Shown one piece after another: positions 42,495 through 50,846 of a stretch of 64,000 nt of DNA. The translations under genes and the position numbers were made by a program. Source of the DNA: an uncultured Bacilli bacterium (GTDB taxonomy: Bacteria > Bacillota_I > Bacilli_A > RF39 > UBA660); assembly GCA_934098485.1 (NCBI GenBank), contig CAKOOH010000003.1, forward strand, positions 1 to 64,000, given 5' to 3'. Every line of letters begins with the position of its first letter. Position 1 is the stretch's first letter. The notes below the pieces were generated by a model. That model was not told where the DNA came from and did not search any database. It saw only the letters and a program-made list of their open reading frames with translations.

Positions 42495-43085
42495 ATGAGA
42501 TTAAGAAATGTTAAAAATGCGAGAGAAATAGTATCGAATCATCCCTTAATAATTAAGGAAAATATATTTGATAATTCTAAAAAACTACATATTGAAATTG
42601 GCTGTGGAAAAGGTTCATTTATTATTGAAATGGCCAAAAGAAACCCTGATATTAATTTTATTGGTATTGAAAAATATGAATCAGTTTTAATTAGAGCCTT
42701 AGAAAAAATAGAGGACATTCCTAGTAACCTAAGATTTATGTGTTTTGATGCGGGAAATATAGATGCGATATTTTCTAAAAATGTCGACACTATTTATTTA
42801 AATTTTTCTGATCCTTGGCCTAAAACTAGACACGCTAAAAGAAGACTTACTAGTCCTATCTTTTTAGACCTTTACGATAAAATTTCTAGTGGTAAAACTC
42901 ATATTATTATGAAAACTGATAACAAAGGCTTATTTGCGTATTCCCTTGAAACGTTAAATAATGCTGGTTTTCATTTTAATCGTGTCTCTTTAGATTTTCC
43001 CTTAATTGAGTCAGTTCCCACCGAGTACGAAATGAAATTTAGAAATAGTGGCGAAACTATCAACTATTTAGATGCCATAAAATGA
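42495..43085 (+). CDS. trmB: tRNA (guanine(46)-N7)-methyltransferase
   Basis: A 196-residue SAM-dependent methyltransferase of the TrmB family. It has IEIGCGKGSFIIEMA (motif I, residues ~33-47), IGIEKYESVLIRALEK, and the signature NFSDPWPKTRHAKRRLTS. It makes m7G46 in tRNA. AAAGGAGTAACT precedes the ATG. The final TGA is followed within 50 nt by the next gene, a lipoprotein. Confidence 0.95.
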   Translation: MRLRNVKNAREIVSNHPLIIKENIFDNSKKLHIEIGCGKGSFIIEMAKRNPDINFIGIEKYESVLIRALEKIEDIPSNLRFMCFDAGNIDAIFSKNVDTIYLNFSDPWPKTRHAKRRLTSPIFLDLYDKISSGKTHIIMKTDNKGLFAYSLETLNNAGFHFNRVSLDFPLIESVPTEYEMKFRNSGETINYLDAIK

Positions 43086-43131
43086 TTTTACAATCAATTT
43101 TATAAATGGTATAATTACTCTAGGAGAAAAT

Positions 43132-43770
43132 ATGAAAAAAATAATATTATTAACTATTTTATTAATATCTCTAACTGGCTGTGTAAATATAAATAGTACT
43201 AGCATAGAAAATCTTATTAGTACTATAAAGCGAAGTAAGTTATCCTTAACAAATGAATACCGTAATGGCTTTACTTATTATTTACCTGTCAATATGAATG
43301 TTTTATCATCTGATAAAGCCAATGAAGTATTAACTGATGGGAACTATAATTACTATTTATACGCTGATATGATTAGTTTTTATAATAAAACTAGTTTTGA
43401 TTATAAGGAAAATAAGACTAGCTATAAAAGTTTAAATCTAAAAGATGATAAAGCATCTGGATATTTAGAAATAAATCAAAAAAACGACAAATATCTAATT
43501 GAAATAATGTATAATTATGCTAAAATAGAAGTGATGGTAGATAAAGATAAAATTAATGAAGCTATATCTAATTCATTAATCGTTATTAGTTCCATCAAAT
43601 TTAATAAAGATATCATTGAAAATATGCTAGGAAAAAACGTTCTTAGTTTTAGTGAAGAAGAATTTAATATATTTGAAACTAACTCAAATACAAGTAATTT
43701 CCTAGAAATAGAAAAAGAATTTGGTACATATGAAGGCGATGATATCCCGGATTATGATTTAGTAAATTAA
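43132..43770 (+). CDS. Lipoprotein of unknown function
   Basis: A 212-residue protein with a lipoprotein signal peptide (KKIILLTILLISLTGC, lipobox LTGC, Cys 17). The mature part is Asn/Ser/Tyr-rich and ends in a short acidic tail (YEGDDIPDYDLVN). I recognise no domain. TAGGAG precedes the ATG. It heads a run of four closely spaced genes (gaps of 12 and 3 nt, then an overlap) whose products all look envelope-associated or acidic, and so may work together. Confidence 0.7.
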   Translation: MKKIILLTILLISLTGCVNINSTSIENLISTIKRSKLSLTNEYRNGFTYYLPVNMNVLSSDKANEVLTDGNYNYYLYADMISFYNKTSFDYKENKTSYKSLNLKDDKASGYLEINQKNDKYLIEIMYNYAKIEVMVDKDKINEAISNSLIVISSIKFNKDIIENMLGKNVLSFSEEEFNIFETNSNTSNFLEIEKEFGTYEGDDIPDYDLVN

Positions 43771-43782
43771 GGAGAGATTTTA

Positions 43783-44616
43783 ATGGGAGTATTTAAAAAA
43801 TTAAAAGACGTCTTATTTGATGTCGAAGATGATGAATTACCTGTTATTCAAAAAACACCAAAAAAAGAAGAGGTCAAAGAAGAAAATCCTATTAAGGAAA
43901 TAAAGATACCTAAAGAAGACTACAGTGCTCCAGAAGTAAAAGAGCCACGGAAAGAAAGTTTTAACTTCCCAATTGATTTTGATGAGCCTGTGCCATCTAG
44001 AACTGCTAAAAAAGATTATTTATTTGATGATGATTTTGATGTTAAACCAGCATCACACAAAGAACCTGTAAGAGATTATAGAGAACCAAGAAGATATGAT
44101 GAACCAGCACCTAAAAGAAAAGATGCTCCTGATTATTCAAAAATACTAACTAGAGAAACTAAAAAAGAAGCATTCAAGCCATCACCCGTTATATCACCAG
44201 TTTATGGAATATTAGATCAAAATTATACTAAAGACGATGTTATTATTAAAACTGATGTTGGTATTAAAAATCCTACTTTAGATGATGCTTTAAAAAAGGC
44301 TCATGGCATTAAAAAGAAAGAAGAAAAAATCTTCGATGAAAATTTTGAAGAACCACCACTAAAAACTTTAGATGAAATATTAATTGCTAAAGATAAAAAA
44401 GTGGAAGTAAAAAAAGAAGAAAAAGAAGAAGAAGAATTACCAATTGTTAAAAAAGAAAGTATGCTTGTTTCTAAAGCCGAAACTGAAAATATTAAATTAG
44501 AAGATGATAGTCTTCCCGATGAACCATATGCTGATGAAAAGAAAGAAACAACTTTAGAAGATGATTTATTTAATTTAATAGATTCAATGTATGAAGAAAA
44601 AGAAGAGGAGGAATAA
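43783..44616 (+). CDS. Acidic, largely disordered cytosolic protein
   Basis: A 277-residue highly charged protein beginning MGVFKKLKDVLFDVEDDE, with Glu/Lys/Pro/Asp-rich low complexity throughout. A recurrent pattern ILDQNY, GIKNPTLDDALKKAHG and EEPPLKTLDEIL punctuates it. The basic-hydrophobic N-terminal helix could bind membrane or the next gene's product. In composition it recalls SepF-like or scaffold proteins, but no SepF domain is present. AAGGAGAG precedes the ATG. Three bases separate it from the small membrane protein gene. Confidence 0.65.
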   Translation: MGVFKKLKDVLFDVEDDELPVIQKTPKKEEVKEENPIKEIKIPKEDYSAPEVKEPRKESFNFPIDFDEPVPSRTAKKDYLFDDDFDVKPASHKEPVRDYREPRRYDEPAPKRKDAPDYSKILTRETKKEAFKPSPVISPVYGILDQNYTKDDVIIKTDVGIKNPTLDDALKKAHGIKKKEEKIFDENFEEPPLKTLDEILIAKDKKVEVKKEEKEEEELPIVKKESMLVSKAETENIKLEDDSLPDEPYADEKKETTLEDDLFNLIDSMYEEKEEEE

Positions 44617-44619
44617 AAA

Positions 44620-44916
44620 ATGGAATTTATGGCAGAAGTATTACCAATAATTATTTATATTTTATTAATTATTTTACTAGTAATTGGAATTATTTTAGGA
44701 ATAAAACTTATAATAACTATAGATAAAGTTAATTATGTAGTTGATGATATTACCGAAAAAGTTGAGTCATTAGATGGATTTTTCAAAATAATCAATATGG
44801 CCAACAATAAATTTAATTTAATTACAACAAAAATAAGTGATTGGATTATGACTCTAATTGGGAAAATCCCACTATTTAATAAAAAAGGAAAGGAAGAAGA
44901 GGAAGATTATGAGTAA
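44620..44916 (+). CDS. Small membrane protein, DUF948-like
   Basis: A 98-residue protein with one N-terminal transmembrane helix (residues ~8-32) and a helical tail (DKVNYVVDDITEKVESLDGFFK) typical of the DUF948 general-stress membrane proteins that often precede a YtxH protein. It ends in an acidic tail GKEEEEDYE. GAGGAGG precedes the ATG. It overlaps the ytxH gene by 8 nt. Function is unknown; the pairing with YtxH is conserved in Bacilli. Confidence 0.68.
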   Translation: MEFMAEVLPIIIYILLIILLVIGIILGIKLIITIDKVNYVVDDITEKVESLDGFFKIINMANNKFNLITTKISDWIMTLIGKIPLFNKKGKEEEEDYE

Positions 44917-45328
44917 AAAAGGTTGTGCATTATTTACTGGTTTAGCAGTAGGAGCAGGATTAGGAATTCTATTTGCTCCAAAGAAAGGAACTGAAACTAG
45001 AAAAGACATTTCTAAAAAATTAGATGAATTATGGGGAAAAGTTAAAGAGTTAGATTACGGTGAAGTAAAAAGTACTCTTGAAGTTAAAATTAAAGAATTA
45101 AAAAAAGAATTAGCTGATCTAGACAAAGAAAAAGTTGCTAGCATCGCTAAGGAAAAAGCTTTAGTAATTAAAGATAAAGCTGAAGATTTATATAACTTAG
45201 CTGTTGAAAAAAGTTCTCCAGTTTTAGAAAAAGCTGCTAAAGAAGTAAAAGATAAAGCTGCTGAATTATTAAGTAGCACTGCTAAATCATTAGAAAAAAC
45301 TAGTAAAAACTTAAAAAAAGCAAACTAG
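44909..45328 (+). CDS. YtxH-domain protein
   Basis: A ~139-residue protein with the YtxH N-terminus, CALFTGLAVGAGLGILFAPKKGTETRKDI, which places a short hydrophobic glycine-rich segment before a long Lys/Glu/Ala-rich amphipathic helix. Related proteins are induced by general stress or phosphate starvation in Bacillus. Start is ATG 44909, with AGGAAGAGG upstream inside the preceding gene; the in-frame codon at 44858 has no RBS. The last codons form the left arm of the terminator. Confidence 0.82.
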   Translation: MSKKGCALFTGLAVGAGLGILFAPKKGTETRKDISKKLDELWGKVKELDYGEVKSTLEVKIKELKKELADLDKEKVASIAKEKALVIKDKAEDLYNLAVEKSSPVLEKAAKEVKDKAAELLSSTAKSLEKTSKNLKKAN

Positions 45329-45338
45329 TTTTTTTTTC
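45296..45338 (+). terminator. Terminator overlapping the ytxH 3' end
   Basis: AAAACTAGT (45296-45304) pairs with ACTAGTTTT (45324-45332), 19-nt loop, then a long T-run. It separates the envelope operon from the T-box promoter, whose -35 begins at 45339. Confidence 0.75.
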
Positions 45339-45367
45339 TTGACTATCTTTTAGGCATTTGTTATACT
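45339..45367 (+). promoter_or_regulatory. Promoter of the T-box/dut/tyrS unit
   Basis: TTGACT (45339-45344), a 17-nt spacer and TATACT (45362-45367) predict a start at about 45374. Confidence 0.75.
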
Positions 45368-45373
45368 TATCTC

Positions 45374-45506
45374 GTTAACGAAGACGGAAACTTACAACTT
45401 CCAGAGTTAAATCGTATATCACGTTAAGATATTAAAGAGCATGAAAATCATGAAATAAGGTGGTACCGCGGCATTAGTCGTCCTTAGATTAATGATTTTT
45501 TTATTT
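45374..45506 (+). promoter_or_regulatory. T-box riboswitch leader (tyrosine, compact form)
   Basis: AAGGTGGTACCGCGG (45457-45471) is the T-box sequence that pairs with the tRNA acceptor end; the variable base after TGG is T, matching the A discriminator of tRNA-Tyr. The terminator CATTAGTC (45472-45479) with GATTAATG (45487-45494) is followed by Ts. The upstream stem is short: TTAACG (45375-45380) pairs with CGTTAA (45422-45427) and encloses GGAA-loop-TTCC (45386-45402) whose loop has TAC, a Tyr codon; TAT occurs at 45415-45417. The full leader is ~130 nt, much shorter than usual (~250). Confidence 0.88.
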
Positions 45507-45521
45507 TGTAAAGGAGTATTT

Positions 45522-46007
45522 ATGAGAAAATTTGAAAAAATAAGTTTTGAACAATTTAAAAAAGATGTCAAAGATGATAAGAGCTTATATGAAAATTTTA
45601 GTTTACCTAAAAGAAGTACTAAACACTCAGCCGGTTATGATATATGTAGTTTAGAAGAATATACTATTAAACCTCATGAAGCTAAAGCCTTTGGAACCGG
45701 TTTAAAAGTCGCAATGAATCCTGATGAAGTACTATATTTATATACTAGAAGTTCTTTTGGATATAAATATTGTGCCACTCTTGCCAATAGTGTCGGCGTT
45801 ATTGATTCAGATTATTATAATAATGAGGATAATGAAGGACACTTTAGAGTTAAAATAATTAATCATGGTGAAAAAGATTTAGAAGTAAAAGTTGGCGACC
45901 GTATTGCTCAAGGTATTTTCATGAAATACTTAACTGTTGATGACGAAGATGAAATAACAAGTGTTAGAACTGGTGGAATAGGTTCTACCAATAAGGAGGG
46001 AAAATAA
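45522..46007 (+). CDS. dut: dUTP diphosphatase
   Basis: A ~161-residue trimeric-type dUTPase. It contains motif 1 SAGYDI, motif 2 RSSFG, motif 3 NSVGVIDSDYY, motif 4 GDRIAQGIF and motif 5 RTGGIGSTNKEGK. It removes dUTP and supplies dUMP. ATG 45522 follows AAAGGAG; an in-frame codon at 45492 lies within the terminator of the T-box. It is the first gene after the tyrosine T-box and lies 1 nt before tyrS, so it appears to be controlled by tRNA-Tyr charging, which is unusual for this enzyme. Confidence 0.92.
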   Translation: MRKFEKISFEQFKKDVKDDKSLYENFSLPKRSTKHSAGYDICSLEEYTIKPHEAKAFGTGLKVAMNPDEVLYLYTRSSFGYKYCATLANSVGVIDSDYYNNEDNEGHFRVKIINHGEKDLEVKVGDRIAQGIFMKYLTVDDEDEITSVRTGGIGSTNKEGK

Positions 46008-46008
46008 T

Positions 46009-47187
46009 ATGACATTTTTTGAAGAATTAAAATGGAGAGGCGTTGTAAAAGATATCAGTAGTCCTGATTTAGAAAATAAACTTAACAATGAGTCTTTAAC
46101 ATTCTATCTAGGAACCGATCCTACTGCCGACTCTCTACATATTGGCCATTATGCATCATTTGTTACTGCCAAAAGATTAGCCCGTCATGGACATCATCCT
46201 ATTATTTTAGTAGGTGGTGCCACTGGTTTAATCGGTGATCCAAGACCAACTGCGGAAAGAGAAATAATCTCTAAAGAAACTGTTGCTAAAAACATTGAAG
46301 GATTAAAAAAACAAGTTGACATGCTTTTAGAAGGCAAAGCTCAAATAGTTAATAATTATGACTGGACTAAAGATGTTACTTTCTTAGATTTCTTAAGAGA
46401 TATTGGAAAATATATCAATGTTAATTACATGCTTGGAAAAGATATTATTTCCAGAAGACTAGAAACTGGTATTACTTATGCAGAATTTTCATACACCTTA
46501 TTACAAGGATTTGATTTTCTTCATTTATTTAATAATTATAACTGCACTCTTCAAGCCGCTGGATCAGATCAGTGGGGAAACATTACAACTGGTATCGAAT
46601 TAATAAGAAAAATTGAAAATAAAGAAGCATATGGATTTACAATGCCATTAATTTTAGATGCAACGGGCAAGAAATTTGGTAAAAGTGAAGGAAATGCTTT
46701 ATGGCTTGATAAAGAAAAAACATCACCATTTAAAATATATCAATACTTAATTAATTCTGATGATTCAAAAGTTATTGAATACTTAAAAGTATTTACCTTT
46801 TTAACCAAAGAAGAAATTGAAAGAGTTGAAGCTGAATTTAAAAAACATCCTGAAGAAAGATTAGCACAAAAAACTCTTGCTTATGAAGTTGTTAAAGACT
46901 TACATGGTAAAGAAGAAGCCGATAAAGCTAAAGAAACTAGTGAAAAAATCTTTAATGGTAAAGTAACTGATGAAATGCCTAAAGTGGAAGTAACAAGTAA
47001 TAACATCTTAGACATTTTAGTTGATAGTAAATTAGCACCATCAAAAAGTGAAGCGAGAAGACTAGTTACTCAAGGCGGAATAAGCATTGATGAAGATAAA
47101 ATAGTTGATCCTAACTATGTAAGTGAAAAAACCGATTTTGTATTACACAAAGGAAAGAAAACCATTATTAGAATTATAATAAAATAG
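46009..47187 (+). CDS. tyrS: Tyrosyl-tRNA synthetase
   Basis: A 392-residue class I synthetase. It has the HIGH-like LHIGHYASF (residues ~46), GDPRPTAERE, the tyrosine-binding YTLLQGFDFLHLF and GSDQWGNI, the KMSKS variant KFGKSEGNA (~225) and a C-terminal S4 RNA-binding domain (SKSEARRLVTQGGISID). AAGGAGGG precedes the ATG. Regulated with dut by the upstream T-box. A terminator follows. Confidence 0.96.
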   Translation: MTFFEELKWRGVVKDISSPDLENKLNNESLTFYLGTDPTADSLHIGHYASFVTAKRLARHGHHPIILVGGATGLIGDPRPTAEREIISKETVAKNIEGLKKQVDMLLEGKAQIVNNYDWTKDVTFLDFLRDIGKYINVNYMLGKDIISRRLETGITYAEFSYTLLQGFDFLHLFNNYNCTLQAAGSDQWGNITTGIELIRKIENKEAYGFTMPLILDATGKKFGKSEGNALWLDKEKTSPFKIYQYLINSDDSKVIEYLKVFTFLTKEEIERVEAEFKKHPEERLAQKTLAYEVVKDLHGKEEADKAKETSEKIFNGKVTDEMPKVEVTSNNILDILVDSKLAPSKSEARRLVTQGGISIDEDKIVDPNYVSEKTDFVLHKGKKTIIRIIIK

Positions 47188-47216
47188 ATTGTGGCTCCAT
47201 AAAACCACAATTTTTC
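47188..47216 (+). terminator. Terminator after tyrS
   Basis: ATTGTGG (47188-47194) pairs with CCACAAT (47205-47211), 10-nt loop, followed by Ts. Confidence 0.8.
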
Positions 47217-47264
47217 TATATAAAATTATATAATTATGTTATAATTACTATAGGTGATTAGTAT

Positions 47265-47492
47265 ATGTTAGATAATTATTTGGAAGTAGACGGAAAAAAA
47301 TTAGAAGTATTATTTTTATTTAATTACAAAGAAAGAGACTTCGTTGTTTATGAATGCCCTGATGGAGAAATAAGTGCCTCAATTATAAATAATAAAGGAA
47401 CTCTAACTTTAGAGAAAATTACATCAGATGAAGATTGGGACTATGTAGACAAGAAATTAGAAGAGTATTTACACAGCGATGACGAAAATTGA
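47265..47492 (+). CDS. DUF1292 domain protein
   Basis: A 75-residue protein of the DUF1292 (YrzB-like) family: LEVLFLFNYKERDFVVYECPDGEISASII is the family core, and the C-terminal SDEDWDYVDKKLEEYL fits too. Function is unknown. TAGGTGATTAGTAT is the RBS region. It overlaps the next gene by 14 nt, tying it to a membrane-anchored transglycosylase-like protein. Confidence 0.75.
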   Translation: MLDNYLEVDGKKLEVLFLFNYKERDFVVYECPDGEISASIINNKGTLTLEKITSDEDWDYVDKKLEEYLHSDDEN

Positions 47493-48891
47493 ATTAAGAT
47501 ATAGTGAAGAAAACGGCTATTATGCTTTAATGTATCGTGATGATAAATTAATAAAAAAAGCCATCGGTGACGATTTTACCTATAATATTGAAAAGTTAAG
47601 TTCGTTTGATAAAATTCTAAAAAATGCTGACATCTCTAATGATGTCTTTAAAGCGGAACTTTACGATGGTGTTATAGAATTTTATAATTTAGAAAAATAC
47701 GATGAATTACTAACCAAATATTTTCCTAAATCTTATACTTATGCTAAAAATAAATTAGCCGTTAAACAAAAAAAAGAAGAAACGGTCAAAAATAAAGCCC
47801 TTGCTAAAGAAGATAAAGAAAATGAGCGTATTTTAAAGCAAAAAGCCGCATCCGAAGCCGAAGAAATTAGAGAAAAAGAAATCACTCGTAAAAAACTAAT
47901 CAAAGATTACGAAGCATCTAATAAAAAAGCCTCAAAAGAAGAAAATCAAAAACAAAGTGATCTTGAAGATGCTATCAAAAGGAACCAAAAAGAAAAAAAG
48001 GCTCAATTAAGACTTCGCAAAATAGAAAAAGTTAATAGAGCAGCCACTATTGCGGGAAACGTAATCGTTTGGGCTTCCTTAATCGCATCAGTATATTTTT
48101 TAGGTTACAAAGAAGTAATTTCTAAAATTAATAGATATGCTGAAAATAATAAACATCAGACTGAAGTGGTCATGATTAATGAAGAAGAACCAAAATCAGC
48201 CATCGATGACGTTATTATTCATAGTATTGACATTCCCATAACAACTAGTGAAGAAAAATCTAATGCCTATCTTTTAGCCGAAGAAAAATATAAAGATATA
48301 ATTTCTGAATTATCAGAAAATTATGGAATTGATGCTTCTTTACTTACCGCTATATGTGCATCAAATATTAATGATAAAGGGGAGTTAGTTAATTCTGGTG
48401 GCCGGATCGGACCTATGAACATATCAAATTACGAATTAGAGGGAAGAGTATTTCGCGTTTATAATTATAAACAAAAAACTTGGGATACTATAGTAGTTAA
48501 ACAAGAAAAATTAAAAAATGATTATCAAAATATTCGCATTGGTTGTGCTATCTTGCAAATGGCTTACCGTGATGCCAATGGAAATTTAGTTGCGGCTCTT
48601 GAAAGTAGTGGACTAGGCACATATAGTTTTAATAAACTTAAAGATAAATTAATAAATTATACTAGTAATACAACATTAAATTATGATAACATTTTAGCAA
48701 ACAAAGATAATTATGCCTGGTTTAATGCCATTTTTAATGATGTTGATAGTACTTATTTTGGTAAAGTAGCAAGTTACTTGCCTCCGAATCAGATAATATC
48801 AATGAGGTTAATTAAATTTTCTGGCGCTATGAGTACTGACTTTTATACCATAGAAAAACCAATCGAAAAAGAATTAGAAAATACATATTAA
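47479..48891 (+). CDS. Membrane protein with degenerate lytic-transglycosylase-like domain
   Basis: A 470-residue protein. A ~100-residue N-terminal region is followed by a long charged coiled coil (residues ~95-185), a transmembrane helix (~193-211, AGNVIVWASLIASVYFLGY) and a C-terminal domain (~270-450) with the layout of soluble lytic transglycosylases: YGIDASLLTAIC, GRIGPMNIS, IGCAILQMAYRDANGNLVAALES. The catalytic Glu position reads Ser295-Asn296 (CASNIND), so hydrolytic activity is doubtful. The next gene is a paralogue with Glu intact. Overlaps DUF1292 gene by 14 nt. Confidence 0.68.
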   Translation: MTKIELRYSEENGYYALMYRDDKLIKKAIGDDFTYNIEKLSSFDKILKNADISNDVFKAELYDGVIEFYNLEKYDELLTKYFPKSYTYAKNKLAVKQKKEETVKNKALAKEDKENERILKQKAASEAEEIREKEITRKKLIKDYEASNKKASKEENQKQSDLEDAIKRNQKEKKAQLRLRKIEKVNRAATIAGNVIVWASLIASVYFLGYKEVISKINRYAENNKHQTEVVMINEEEPKSAIDDVIIHSIDIPITTSEEKSNAYLLAEEKYKDIISELSENYGIDASLLTAICASNINDKGELVNSGGRIGPMNISNYELEGRVFRVYNYKQKTWDTIVVKQEKLKNDYQNIRIGCAILQMAYRDANGNLVAALESSGLGTYSFNKLKDKLINYTSNTTLNYDNILANKDNYAWFNAIFNDVDSTYFGKVASYLPPNQIISMRLIKFSGAMSTDFYTIEKPIEKELENTY

Positions 48892-48900
48892 GAGGTGAAT

Positions 48901-50475
48901 ATGACAAAGTATTATTTAAATATAAATAAAGAAAATCAACTTATTTTATCAGGTGGTAACTTAACTGGTCCTACCACTGATTTAGCAGTAATTAATAGAT
49001 TTCTAGGTAACATAGCAAAATATGCGGAAACAAAAGAATATCTTAGAGAAACAGAAGAAACTGTTGATTATTTAGTCGACGATGTAGAAATATCTGTTAA
49101 TAAACAAGTTTTAGAAGTATTTAAAAGTTATTTAGCAGCCTATAGAATTTTAACTATTCTTCCTAAAACAGTAGCAGCTGCTAAAGAAAAAGCCCCATTA
49201 AAAAATGAAGAATTAGAAATGATTGATATTATTTCAGATGATTTAAAAAAGGCTTTAGAAACTGGAAACATTAATAAAATTAAAGAATTAACAACTGCCT
49301 TAAAAAAGAAAAATCATCAATTAATAACAGAATATAATATTACTATTAAGGTTGATCGCCGCAAAACAATTAGCGGTAAACTTATTACCACTGGCATTAT
49401 TTTAGTTATTGTCGGACTTGTTACAGTTGTGGTAGCGGATATTATAGAGCATAATCAAAAAAATAACAAAGGAGAAGTCATCATCAAAACTCCTTCACCA
49501 TATGTATCTATAATGCCTAGTCCAACACCAAGTCCAACAGTTGATGACCTTATCAAAATTCCTGAAGATTTAAAACCATATTATGATGGTAATGAGGATT
49601 ATAATCCATACGAATATGTAAAACCAACTCCAGAACCGTATGATCCTAGTACCAACGAAAATGTTACTCCAACTCCAGAACCTACGCCTGCACCAACTGA
49701 ACCCCCAACCGAAATTGTAACACCACCTCCATATGTACCACCTGTTATAGATGGGGGAATATCTTATATAACTTTACCAGGACTACAAGATGAATCATGG
49801 ACTGATAAATATGCCTTTGTAAGAGATAATTATAGTAGCACTTTTGAAAAATATGCTGCCATAACTGGTAATAGTAGTTCAGTAATGATGGCCTTAGCCA
49901 CGGAAGAAAAAGGTTATCACGATGCTAGTGCAAATGCAAATGGTGATATAGGTATTTGCCAAATTAATTCTAATATTTGGTTACAAAAAGATTCACAAGG
50001 GAATTATTATATAAGTGAAGACTATTATGACTTTACCGAAAACAGATGGAAAAATTTCTTATTTGATGAAAGTATTTATAATGAAGAAGAAAACATTCTT
50101 GCTGGCAATATCATTTTTCATAAATATTTAAGTGAATTTAAAGGTAATCTAGTTGCTGCTCTTTATGCATATAACTGGGGATCTACAGCCACAAGAGAAA
50201 AGATAACCAGCATAGCTTCAGAATATAATATGGATTATGATACCTTTTTAACAAATACACCTGATTATAAATGGATAGATGCCTTTAACGAAGAGGTTAT
50301 AGGTGAAGATGGCACAACATTAACTTCTAACTATGCTTTATCAGTATTAAGATATCTTCCTTCAGATATTCCTGTAACTTGTAATATTGTAGGAGACGAT
50401 GGTAATATTTATACTAAAGTATACTCAGTCGCACCTGCTTTAACTAAAGATAGTGAAGGATTTGTTTTTAACTAA
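48901..50475 (+). CDS. Membrane-anchored lytic-transglycosylase-like protein with Pro/Thr linker
   Basis: A ~524-residue protein. Residues ~1-155 are cytosolic and helical; a transmembrane helix lies at ~160-182 (ISGKLITTGIILVIVGLVTVV). A Pro/Thr/Glu-rich wall-spanning linker follows (~195-280, repeated PTPEP/PSPTP). The C-terminal SLT-like domain has VMMALATEEKGYHDAS, GDIGICQIN, ILAGNIIFHKYL and NLVAALYAYNWG. EEKG supplies the candidate catalytic Glu. It probably cuts peptidoglycan. ATG 48901 follows AAGAGGTGAAT. It forms a pair with the preceding degenerate paralogue. Confidence 0.78.
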   Translation: MTKYYLNINKENQLILSGGNLTGPTTDLAVINRFLGNIAKYAETKEYLRETEETVDYLVDDVEISVNKQVLEVFKSYLAAYRILTILPKTVAAAKEKAPLKNEELEMIDIISDDLKKALETGNINKIKELTTALKKKNHQLITEYNITIKVDRRKTISGKLITTGIILVIVGLVTVVVADIIEHNQKNNKGEVIIKTPSPYVSIMPSPTPSPTVDDLIKIPEDLKPYYDGNEDYNPYEYVKPTPEPYDPSTNENVTPTPEPTPAPTEPPTEIVTPPPYVPPVIDGGISYITLPGLQDESWTDKYAFVRDNYSSTFEKYAAITGNSSSVMMALATEEKGYHDASANANGDIGICQINSNIWLQKDSQGNYYISEDYYDFTENRWKNFLFDESIYNEEENILAGNIIFHKYLSEFKGNLVAALYAYNWGSTATREKITSIASEYNMDYDTFLTNTPDYKWIDAFNEEVIGEDGTTLTSNYALSVLRYLPSDIPVTCNIVGDDGNIYTKVYSVAPALTKDSEGFVFN

Positions 50476-50517
50476 AAAAAATACATAAGTTATTTCATTT
50501 CACTTATGTATTTTTTT
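50475..50517. terminator. Bidirectional terminator between the transglycosylase and EIIB-like genes
   Basis: A perfect 16-bp inverted repeat: A7-TACATAAGT (50475-50490) with ACTTATGTA-T7 (50502-50517). A- and T-runs on both sides let it work in both directions. It covers the last codons of the - strand gene. Confidence 0.85.
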
Positions 50518-50801
50518 AATGCCTTAGCATTAGGCCCAAATATTATTTTTAATTGATTATCAATTTCTACAATTCCCTTAGCGCCCAATCTTTGAATGGC
50601 TTCTTTATCAACTAAAGTAATATCTTTCAAAGTAACTTTAAGTCTTGATACATTAACTTCCGTATCTAAGATATTATCTTTTCCTCCTAAATACTGAACT
50701 AACTTATTAATTTCAAAAGTAAAGTTCTTTTTATTTAACTTAACTATTACCAAACTAATTAAAAATAATACAAAAAATATAATTAAATATTGCCACCACA
50801 T
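50490..50801 (-). CDS. Membrane-anchored EIIB-like domain lacking the phospho-cysteine
   Basis: A 103-residue protein with an N-terminal transmembrane helix (residues ~3-20) followed by the fold of a glucose-type PTS EIIB domain: INKLVQYLGGKDNIL, SRLKVTLKD, VDKEAIQRLGAKGIVE, LKIIFGPNAKALKKYI. The phosphorylated Cys of the family (C-[IV]-TRLR) is Asn50 here (VNVSRLK), so it cannot take part in the usual phosphotransfer. No PTS permease genes adjoin it. It may be a regulatory or structural derivative. Related small proteins occur in spore formers, but its role here is not known. Confidence 0.72.
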   Translation of the reverse strand: MWWQYLIIFFVLFLISLVIVKLNKKNFTFEINKLVQYLGGKDNILDTEVNVSRLKVTLKDITLVDKEAIQRLGAKGIVEIDNQLKIIFGPNAKALKKYISEMK

Positions 50802-50846
50802 AATTTATCACCCACAAACATTTTATCAAATTTTTAAAAAAAATAC

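Noticed and set aside
49480..49745. Repeats in the 48901 gene as a CRISPR or tandem array
   Set aside because: They are a Pro/Thr/Glu-rich protein linker of irregular PTPEP-type units, with no direct repeat-spacer pattern. No CRISPR array was seen in the window.
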